Below are positions 58,360-64,000 of a DNA stretch of 64,000 bases, one piece after another. This stretch comes from JACCZX01 sp963807155 (GTDB lineage Bacteria; Pseudomonadota; Gammaproteobacteria; Burkholderiales; Burkholderiaceae_F). Location of the stretch: assembly GCA_963807155.1 (NCBI GenBank), contig CAWEAZ010000032.1, positions 1-64,000 of the forward strand, read 5' to 3'. Every line of letters starts with the position of its first letter. Positions within the stretch are counted from its first letter, which is position 1. The notes beneath the pieces are model-generated. The model saw only the letters and a program-made list of their open reading frames with translations, searched no databases and was not told the origin of the DNA. The position numbers were made by a program, and so were the translations under genes.

Positions 58360-59257
58360 GCCGTCGGCAGTCCGGCGCGCGAACGGTTCGCCATGGGCCG
58401 AGGCGTGGCGGCGATTTCGCCGCCACCGGATGGCGCTCGTCAGCCTGGTCGTGCTGGGCCTGTTGGTCGTGGCCGTCGTGCTGGGCCCGATCGTGTGGCG
58501 GCACTCGATGGAGGAGATCGACTTCACGGCGCGGCTGGTCGGGCCGTCGCTGGCGCATCCGCTGGGCACCGACGATCTGGGCCGCGACATCCTCGCGCGC
58601 GTGCTCTACGGCGGTCGCATCTCGCTGGCGGTAGGCCTGGCGGCGATGACGATGGCGATTTTCGTCGGCGTCCTGATCGGCGCGATCTCCGGCATCTCGC
58701 GCGGCAGCATCGATGCTGCGCTGATGTGGCTGACGGATCTCTTTCTGTCGCTACCGCAATTGCCGTTGCTGCTGATCATCATCTATCTCTTCCGCGACAG
58801 TCTGAAGGGGATGTTCGGCGTTGAAGTCGGCACCTTCATCCTGATCGTCGCCGTGATTGGCGGCTTTCGCTGGATGCCGGTGGCGCGCCTGGTGCGCGCG
58901 CAGTTCTTCTCGCTGCGCGAAAAGGAATTTGTCGAAGCCGCGCGCGCGCTCGGCGCTTCGGTGCCGCGCCAGGTCGTGCGGCACATCCTGCCCAATTCGC
59001 TCGGGCCGGTGATCGTGGCCGGCACGATCGATGTGGCGGCAGCGATCATCGCCGAGTCGACGCTGTCGTTTCTCGGACTGGGCTTCCCACCCGACATTCC
59101 GACCTGGGGCCGGATTCTGTTCGATGCCAAGGACTATCTGGACATCGCGCCCTACTGGGCTCTGTTCCCGGGACTCGCAATCTTTCTCACCGTACTGACG
59201 ATCAACTTCGTCGGCGACGGCCTGCGTGACGCGCTCGATCCGCGCAGGGTGATGTAG
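58325..59257 (+). CDS. Peptide ABC transporter permease, DppC type
   Basis: A 310-aa permease with N-terminal AWRRFRRHRMALVSLVVLGL, the conserved HPLGTDDLGRDILARVLYGG, and the EAA loop EAARALGASVPRQVVRHILP. The ATG at 58325 is chosen; it lies inside the end of the dppB-type gene. The stop TAG shares its last base with the GTG of the next gene. Confidence 0.95.
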   Translation: MAGSILASPIAKPSAVRRANGSPWAEAWRRFRRHRMALVSLVVLGLLVVAVVLGPIVWRHSMEEIDFTARLVGPSLAHPLGTDDLGRDILARVLYGGRISLAVGLAAMTMAIFVGVLIGAISGISRGSIDAALMWLTDLFLSLPQLPLLLIIIYLFRDSLKGMFGVEVGTFILIVAVIGGFRWMPVARLVRAQFFSLREKEFVEAARALGASVPRQVVRHILPNSLGPVIVAGTIDVAAAIIAESTLSFLGLGFPPDIPTWGRILFDAKDYLDIAPYWALFPGLAIFLTVLTINFVGDGLRDALDPRRVM

Positions 59258-60237
59258 TGGCACTGCTCGAGATCAAGGGACTTAAGACCCATTTCAAGAC
59301 CGACGACGGCTGGCTGCACGCGGTCGACGGCGTGGACCTGACGGTCGAGCGCGGCGAGACGGTCGGCGTGGTCGGCGAATCGGGCTGCGGCAAGTCGGTG
59401 ACCGCGATGACGGTGCTCAAGCTGGTGCCGATGCCACCGGGGCGCATCGTCGCGGGGCAGGTGCTGTGGCAGGGGCGCGATCTCGTTCCGTTGCCGCCGG
59501 ACGAGATGCGCAAGATCCGCGCGAAGGAAATCGCGATCGTCTTTCAGGAGCCGATGACCTCGCTGAACCCGGTCTACACGGTGGGCGAGCAGATCGCCGA
59601 GACGCTGCGCTTGCACGAAGGCTTGAGCCGCAAGGGCGCGATGGACCGCGCGGTCGAGATGCTGAAGCTCGTGCACATCCCCACGCCGAAGCGGCGGGTG
59701 AACGACTACCCGCACCAGTTTTCAGGCGGCATGCGCCAGCGCGTGATGATCGCGATGGCGCTGTCGTGCAACCCGAAGCTGCTGATCGCCGACGAGCCGA
59801 CCACCGCGCTCGACGTCACGATCCAGGCGCAGATTCTCGAGCTGCTGAACGAGCTGAAAGCACGCCTCGGCATGTCGATCATGCTGATCACGCACGCGAT
59901 GGGCGTGGTGGCCGAAACCGCGCAGCGCGTGGTCGTGATGTACGCCGGCAAGGTGGTCGAAGAAGCGAGCGTGGCCGAGTTGTTCGCGCGCCCGCGCCAT
60001 CCGTACACGCAGGGACTGATCCGCTCGATCCCGCGCATCGACATGGCCGCGACGCACAAGGTGCGGCTCGAGGCGATCGCCGGCGTCGTGCCCAAGCTGA
60101 TCGAACCCGCTGAAGGCTGCCGCTTCGCGCCGCGCTGCAAACATGCGGTCGTCGAGTGCACGCAGGCGACGCCGCCGCTGCGCAACGCGACGCCCTGGCA
60201 CAAGGTCGCGTGCATCTTCGATTTGGTGCCCGCATGA
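59257..60237 (+). CDS. Peptide ABC transporter ATPase, DppD type
   Basis: A 326-aa ATPase: Walker A GESGCGKSVT, Q-loop IVFQEPMTSLNPVYTVGEQI, signature FSGGMRQRVMIAMAL, Walker B LLIADEPTTALDVT, switch His in LITHAMGVVAE. A C-terminal oligopeptide-type extension with cysteines (CRFAPRCKHAVVEC) may bind an Fe-S cluster. The start is GTG, overlapping the dppC stop by one base. Confidence 0.95.
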   Translation: MALLEIKGLKTHFKTDDGWLHAVDGVDLTVERGETVGVVGESGCGKSVTAMTVLKLVPMPPGRIVAGQVLWQGRDLVPLPPDEMRKIRAKEIAIVFQEPMTSLNPVYTVGEQIAETLRLHEGLSRKGAMDRAVEMLKLVHIPTPKRRVNDYPHQFSGGMRQRVMIAMALSCNPKLLIADEPTTALDVTIQAQILELLNELKARLGMSIMLITHAMGVVAETAQRVVVMYAGKVVEEASVAELFARPRHPYTQGLIRSIPRIDMAATHKVRLEAIAGVVPKLIEPAEGCRFAPRCKHAVVECTQATPPLRNATPWHKVACIFDLVPA

Positions 60238-61349
60238 CAGCACCGTTGCTGGAGGTCAAGAACCTCGTCAAGTACTTCCCGATCAAGGGCGGCATGCTCG
60301 GACGCGTTGCGGACAAGGTGCACGCGGTCGACGGCGTCAGCTTCGACATCGACGCCGGCGAAACGCTCGGCGTCGTCGGCGAATCAGGCTGCGGCAAGAG
60401 CACGACAGGGCGCTGCATCCTGCGTCTGATCGAGCCGACATCGGGCGAGGTCTGGTTCGAAGGCAAGAACGTCACGGCGCTGGGCAAGAACGAGCTGCGT
60501 GCGCTGGCGCGCGACATGCAGATCATCTTTCAGGACCCGTACGCGTCGCTGAATCCGCGCATGACGGTGGGCGCGATCATCGGCGAAGCGCTGATCATCC
60601 ACAAGCTGACGAAGAACGCGCGCGAGTTCGAAGACCGCATCGTCGAGCTGCTCGAAACGGTCGGCCTGAACGCCGACCACATGCGGCGTTACCCGCACGA
60701 ATTTTCCGGCGGCCAGCGGCAGCGCATTGGCATCGCCCGCGCGCTGGCGGTAAGTCCGAAGCTCGTGGTCTGCGACGAAGCCGTGTGCGCGCTCGACGTA
60801 TCGATCCAGGCGCAGGTGATCAACCTGCTCGAAGACCTGCAGGCCAAGTTCAGCCTGACGTACATGTTCATCGCGCACGACCTGTCGGTCGTCGAGCACA
60901 TCAGCGACCGCGTGGCGGTGATGTACCTCGGACGCATCGTCGAGATCGCATCGTCACGCGACCTGTATTCGAAGCCGCTGCATCCCTACACCGAAGCGCT
61001 GCTGTCGGCGGTGCCGATTCCCGATCCTGCCGTCAGGCGCAAACGCATCATGCTGCAAGGCGACGTGCCGAGCCCGATCAATCCGCCTTCGGGCTGCCCG
61101 TTTCACACTCGCTGCCCGATCCGTCAGCTGCCGCTTTGCGCGACCGAAGTGCCAGCGCTGAAGCGCAGCAGCGAAGGCCACTGGGTGTCGTGCCACCTGC
61201 GCGGCTACACGTCAATTCGGCTACCCGGCTCTTTCACGGTGATGCGCCACAGCGTGCGCGCATCGGCCGGATCGATCAGCGTGGCCGAATGCAACAGCGA
61301 CGCGTTGTCCCAGATCACCAGATCGCCGACGCCGTACTTGAGCCGATAA
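60234..61349 (+). CDS. Peptide ABC transporter ATPase, DppF type, 3' end abnormal
   Basis: Second ATPase of the importer. The ATG overlaps the dppD stop in ATGA. Motifs: GESGCGKSTTGRCILRLIEP, IIFQDPYASLNPRMTVGAII, FSGGQRQRIGIARALA, LVVCDEAVCALDVS (the usual Pro-Thr/Ser after DE is Ala-Val here) and FIAHDLSVVEH. The family normally ends near HWVSCHLR (about 61203), but the frame continues about 48 codons to 61349 across a truncated TauD gene on the other strand. Either the stop was lost at a rearrangement or a small indel near 61205 hides it (a shifted frame stops near 61242). Confidence 0.92.
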   Translation: MTAPLLEVKNLVKYFPIKGGMLGRVADKVHAVDGVSFDIDAGETLGVVGESGCGKSTTGRCILRLIEPTSGEVWFEGKNVTALGKNELRALARDMQIIFQDPYASLNPRMTVGAIIGEALIIHKLTKNAREFEDRIVELLETVGLNADHMRRYPHEFSGGQRQRIGIARALAVSPKLVVCDEAVCALDVSIQAQVINLLEDLQAKFSLTYMFIAHDLSVVEHISDRVAVMYLGRIVEIASSRDLYSKPLHPYTEALLSAVPIPDPAVRRKRIMLQGDVPSPINPPSGCPFHTRCPIRQLPLCATEVPALKRSSEGHWVSCHLRGYTSIRLPGSFTVMRHSVRASAGSISVAECNSDALSQITRSPTPYLSR

Positions 61350-61432
61350 ACGTACTTCGGCTGCGTCGCGTGCGCCTTCAACTCGTCGAGCAGTGCGATC
61401 GCCTCGTCGGTCGGAGGCCGGTGTAGTCGCAT
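61205..61432 (-). pseudogene. Truncated TauD/TfdA-family dioxygenase (C-terminal part only)
   Basis: 75 codons match the C-terminus of Fe(II)/2-oxoglutarate dioxygenases: YVYRLKYGVGDLVIWDNASL, the distal metal-binding His in LLHSATLI, and the 2-oxoglutarate-binding Arg in LWRITVKEPGS. The N-terminal two thirds, including the HxD metal pair, is missing: directly upstream lies the stop of the lactonase gene at 61436. The deletion junction must be near 61430. Not a functional enzyme as it stands. Confidence 0.75.
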
Positions 61433-61435
61433 TTT

Positions 61436-62353
61436 TCATTGCATCGCAGCCGCTGCGACGCTTGGTTGCGCACGTCGTCCCGGAACGCGAACATCGACCC
61501 GGTAAAGGCATGCGCTTGCGGTGATGAAGAGGCTTCTGAGATCATCGCCGCCCCAATTGAAGTTGGCCGCCGGCTTCGGAACGCGAATCACACCGAGACA
61601 GTTCGCCGAGCTGTCGAAAACGTGGATGCCGCCAGGACCGCAGCAATAGAGGTTACCGTTGCTGTCGATTTTCATTCCGTCCGGCGCGCCGGCGCCTTCG
61701 CCGATCAACTGGGCAAAAACGCGTCCGCCGGCTAGCGTGCCATCGCCGCGAACGTCGAACACCCGGATATGCCCGCGCTCGGTGTCATTGACATACATCA
61801 GACGCTCGTCCGAAGAAAAGCACAGACCGTTAGGCTGCGAGAAATCGTCGGCCAGCAGCGTCAACTCACCACCCTGCGGATCCAGCCGGTACACAGCGCG
61901 AAATCCGAGCTGCGGTTCGCGCGGGAGGCCGTAGTACTCCATGCGGCCGTAGGTCGGATCGGTGAAGTAAATCGCGCCATCACTCTTGACCACGATGTCA
62001 TTTGGGCTGTTGAGCTCGCGACCGTTGTACGTACTGGCAATGACGCTCAGTTGCCCGTTGGCTTCGAGGCGCGTCACGCGGCTGGTAGCGTGCTCACAAC
62101 TCAGCAGCCGGCCCTCGCGATCCCAGGTCAGACCCGTTGGATTTGTTGCTCGGCTTGCGAAACTCCTCGACGCCTTTGCTACGCGCTCCACTGATACATC
62201 GTGTCGGCGGGAATGTCGCTGAAGATCAGACGGCTGCTGCGCGGCGTCCCACACCGGACCTTCGGTGAAAAGAAAGTTGTCGGCCAGGCACTCGAAGGTC
62301 AGCGACGAGCCGACGACGTTGGCAAAGCGCTTGTCACGAATCTCGACGCTCAT
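61436..62353 (-). CDS. SMP-30/gluconolactonase family protein (local frameshifts)
   Basis: Six-bladed beta-propeller lactonase of about 305 aa. Motifs: NFLFTEGPVWDAA with the metal-binding Glu, NPTGLTWDREGRLLSCEH, ELNSPNDIVVKSDGAIYFTD with the metal-binding Asn, and APDGMKIDSNGNLYCCGPGG with the metal-binding Asp. Between about 62155 and 62260 the frame is displaced; the alternative frame reads SRLIFSDIPADTMYQWSA, which fits homologues. Likely opens a sugar lactone. The ATG overlaps the tautomerase stop in ATGA. Confidence 0.87.
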   Translation of the reverse strand: MSVEIRDKRFANVVGSSLTFECLADNFLFTEGPVWDAAQQPSDLQRHSRRHDVSVERVAKASRSFASRATNPTGLTWDREGRLLSCEHATSRVTRLEANGQLSVIASTYNGRELNSPNDIVVKSDGAIYFTDPTYGRMEYYGLPREPQLGFRAVYRLDPQGGELTLLADDFSQPNGLCFSSDERLMYVNDTERGHIRVFDVRGDGTLAGGRVFAQLIGEGAGAPDGMKIDSNGNLYCCGPGGIHVFDSSANCLGVIRVPKPAANFNWGGDDLRSLFITASACLYRVDVRVPGRRAQPSVAAAAMQ

Positions 62354-62553
62354 AGCTTGCCTGCCTTCTTCAGCGAATCGACCGTGGCGCCGCCGACGTA
62401 CCAGTCTTCAGACGTCACGTCTTCGAAGACGACCCAAATCGCCTCCTTTGGAAGCGAAGCCAGCTCGCTGATTGCGGCCGTTACGCGCCGCGACATCTCG
62501 TCCTTCCGCTCCTGCGGATGGCCCTTCAGAATCTTGATCGTGACAAATGGCAT
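62350..62553 (-). CDS. 4-oxalocrotonate tautomerase family protein
   Basis: A 67-aa tautomerase-fold protein starting MPFVTIKILKGHPQERKDEM, so Pro becomes residue 1 after Met removal, the catalytic base of this family. An Arg near residue 11 is less clear than in classical 4-OT (the sequence there is GHPQERK). The C-terminal GGATVDSLKKAGK is compatible with a homohexamer. The start at 62553 is set by the MP rule. It overlaps the lactonase start by 4 bases. Confidence 0.85.
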   Translation of the reverse strand: MPFVTIKILKGHPQERKDEMSRRVTAAISELASLPKEAIWVVFEDVTSEDWYVGGATVDSLKKAGKL

Positions 62554-62585
62554 GCGGCTCTCCCGTGGTTCGGATTTAACGATGG

Positions 62586-63293
62586 TCAAAGCGTCAGCAA
62601 GCGATCGCGCAGCGCGGAGTCGTCGCGCAACGCTGATGCGGGGCCCGAGTGGATCACCGAGCCCTTTTCCAAAACGTAGACGTGATCAGCAAGTGCGAGC
62701 GAGAACGCGATTCCCTGCTCGGCGAGAAGAATCGTCAAACCGTCATCTTTCAGTCTTCGCACCTGCTCGAGCAGACTGTCGACGACCATCGGCGCCAGAC
62801 CTTCCGACGGCTCGTCCAACAGCAGAAGCTCGGGATTGCACATCAGAGTGCGCGCGATCGTGAGCATCTGCTGTTCGCCGCCGGATAGGAAACTCGCGCG
62901 CCGGTCGCGCAGCGTCGCTAGCGTTGGAAAGAGCTGCCAGGCAGCATCGATCGTCCAGCGCCCCGGCCGTCGTGCGGCGCGGCTTGCCACTTCCAGATTT
63001 TCTTGCACCGAGAGTTCACCGAACACACGCCGGTCTTCGGGTACGTAACCGATGCCGGCGCGTGCGATGCGGTCAGCGCGCCAACCGGTGATCCCTGTGC
63101 CTTTCCATGAGACGCGTCCCTGCGATGGAGGATTCAACCCCATGATCGATCGCATCACTGTGGATTTACCCACCCCGTTGCGTCCCAGCAGGCATACACA
63201 CTGTCCATGCTCGACCGTGATCGAAACGTCGAACAAAGCGCGCGACAGCCCGTAGTAGGTGCTGATCGTGTCGACTTCGAGCACTGCGCTCAC
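62586..63293 (-). CDS. livF: Branched-chain amino acid-type ABC transporter ATPase LivF
   Basis: A 235-aa ATPase: Walker A GRNGVGKSTVMRSIMGL, GIGYVPEDRRVFGELSVQEN, signature FLSGGEQQMLTIARTL, Walker B LLLLDEPSEGLAP. These are LivF hallmarks. The GTG start overlaps the livG stop in GTGA. Permeases and binding protein would lie beyond the window end. LivFGHM-type systems carry amino acids, urea or aromatic acids; the ligand is unknown here. Confidence 0.94.
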   Translation of the reverse strand: MSAVLEVDTISTYYGLSRALFDVSITVEHGQCVCLLGRNGVGKSTVMRSIMGLNPPSQGRVSWKGTGITGWRADRIARAGIGYVPEDRRVFGELSVQENLEVASRAARRPGRWTIDAAWQLFPTLATLRDRRASFLSGGEQQMLTIARTLMCNPELLLLDEPSEGLAPMVVDSLLEQVRRLKDDGLTILLAEQGIAFSLALADHVYVLEKGSVIHSGPASALRDDSALRDRLLTL

Positions 63294-64000
63294 CTGCGCT
63301 CCCCGAGGTAGACGCGCCGCACTTCTTTGTTGGCGCGGATGTCGGCCGGCGCTCCTTCGGCGATCACACGACCCTGATGCAGGACTGTGATCGAATCGGC
63401 GGCCGAGAAGACAACGTCCATGTCGTGCTCGGTGAAAAGCAGCGTCAATTCGCGCTCGCCAGCGATGCGGCGCAGAAGCTGCATCGACTCGCGCGTCTCG
63501 GCGACGGACATGCCTGCAGTGGGCTCGTCCAGCAACAGCAAATTCGGGTTGCCGGCGAGCGCGATGCCGAGCTCGAGCTGCTTCTGGTTGCCGTGCGACA
63601 GCGTCGCCGCCAGCCACATTGGACTTGTCGTGAAAGGTTGACGTCGCGCAGCAGTGATTCGGCTTCACTGCGGTACAGGTCGTCCGCGCGTGTCCATAGA
63701 TCGCGACCGCGCCGGTGATGTGCGATCAATGCCGCCTGCACGTTCTCGAAGACCGAGAGCTTCGGAAAGATGTTCGTGCGTTGAAACGACCTCGCCACGC
63801 CGAGCGCGCAAAGACGGTGCGGCGCGATGCCGGAGACGTCGCGTCCGTTCAGGCGCACGGTGCCGGCGTCAGCGTGCAGGTGTCCGGTGATCAGATTGAA
63901 CAACGTCGACTTGCCGGCGCCGTTGGGTCCGATGATCGCGACCACTTGATGACGTTGAACGTCGAGGTTGACATCGTCGATTGCAACCACGCCGCCGAAG
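63290..64000 (-). CDS. livG: Branched-chain amino acid-type ABC transporter ATPase LivG, 5' partial (frameshifted)
   Basis: ATPase cut by the window end near its N-terminus (FGG-VVAIDDVNLDV). Walker A GPNGAGKSTLFNLITGHLHA and GVARSFQRTNIFPKLSVFEN are in one frame; after a frame change near 63625 the signature region, Walker B (LLLLDEPTAGMS) and switch His (LLFTEHDMDVVFS) follow. The C-terminus EVRRVYLGERR is typical of LivG. Confidence 0.9.

Noticed and set aside
57286..58590. A minus-strand open frame of 434 codons over the peptide permeases
   Set aside because: Antisense to well-supported DppB/DppC-type genes and composed of Arg/His/Gln-rich shadow sequence.

Overview
The window looks like a chromosomal segment of a high-GC betaproteobacterium, most likely in or near the Burkholderiales. 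This is inferred from a Bug/TctC-type binding protein, a PhaM-type granule protein, a fused indolepyruvate:ferredoxin oxidoreductase and the gspD-E-F gene order. Roughly 30 genes or gene parts are interrupted by single-base frame changes that restore a full family match when corrected. This suggests uncorrected sequencing indels rather than mass gene decay, so coordinates below give the repaired gene span and say where the frame changes. No rRNA, tRNA, CRISPR array, transposase or integrase was recognised.

Layout. 1-5.4 kb: type II secretion genes gspD (5' end cut off, with an unusual Pro-rich plus SPOR tail), gspE and gspF. 5.4-11.7 kb (minus): two small exported proteins, then a three-gene signalling operon made of a five-GAF histidine kinase, a lone receiver and a sigma-54 activator. 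11.7-17 kb (minus): gntR-dctQ-dctM-uxaA-like-dctP, a sugar-acid TRAP uptake and dehydration operon. 17-19.8 kb (plus): SDR, FAH hydrolase and 2-hydroxyacid dehydrogenase. 19.9-23.9 kb: glucarate dehydratase and a TctC binding protein (minus), divergent from galactarate dehydratase (plus).

23.9-27.8 kb is different in character. It holds a run of small unrelated genes (PfpI, MliC-type lipoprotein, PQQ sugar dehydrogenase with cytochrome c, GST) separated by two clear integron attC recombination sites and two weaker or partial ones. I read it as an integron cassette array without a visible integrase (CALIN-like).

27.8-38 kb: a sugar ABC transporter, hydroxyacid dehydrogenase and IlvD/Edd dehydratase operon (minus), divergent from SDR, LDH2-type dehydrogenase and aminotransferase genes (plus). 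The divergent spacer carries the same palindromic FadR/GntR-type operator as the gntR/SDR spacer at 17.1 kb, so one regulator probably controls both loci. 38-51.9 kb: Dcp-like peptidase, DUF1800/DUF1501 pair, DUF4870 protein, a PepO remnant, the large ferredoxin oxidoreductase, a DUF3108 protein, FAH hydrolase with phaM, and an MFS transporter. 51.9-55.2 kb: SDR, RraA-like protein, and a coupled galactarolactone isomerase-like / uronate dehydrogenase pair. 55.5-61.4 kb: a dipeptide/oligopeptide ABC transporter (dppABCDF type) running into a truncated TauD gene. 61.4-64 kb (minus): SMP-30 lactonase, 4-oxalocrotonate tautomerase-like protein and the livF/livG ATPases, cut by the window end.

Taken together the window is rich in carbohydrate-acid metabolism. 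Uronate dehydrogenase, a galactarolactone isomerase homologue, galactarate dehydratase and glucarate dehydratase would form an oxidative route from galacturonate/glucuronate to keto-deoxy-hexarate. TRAP, TTT-type and ABC binding proteins could supply substrates. A second branch (SDR plus FAH, IlvD/Edd dehydratase plus SDR) resembles non-phosphorylating deoxy-sugar-acid pathways.
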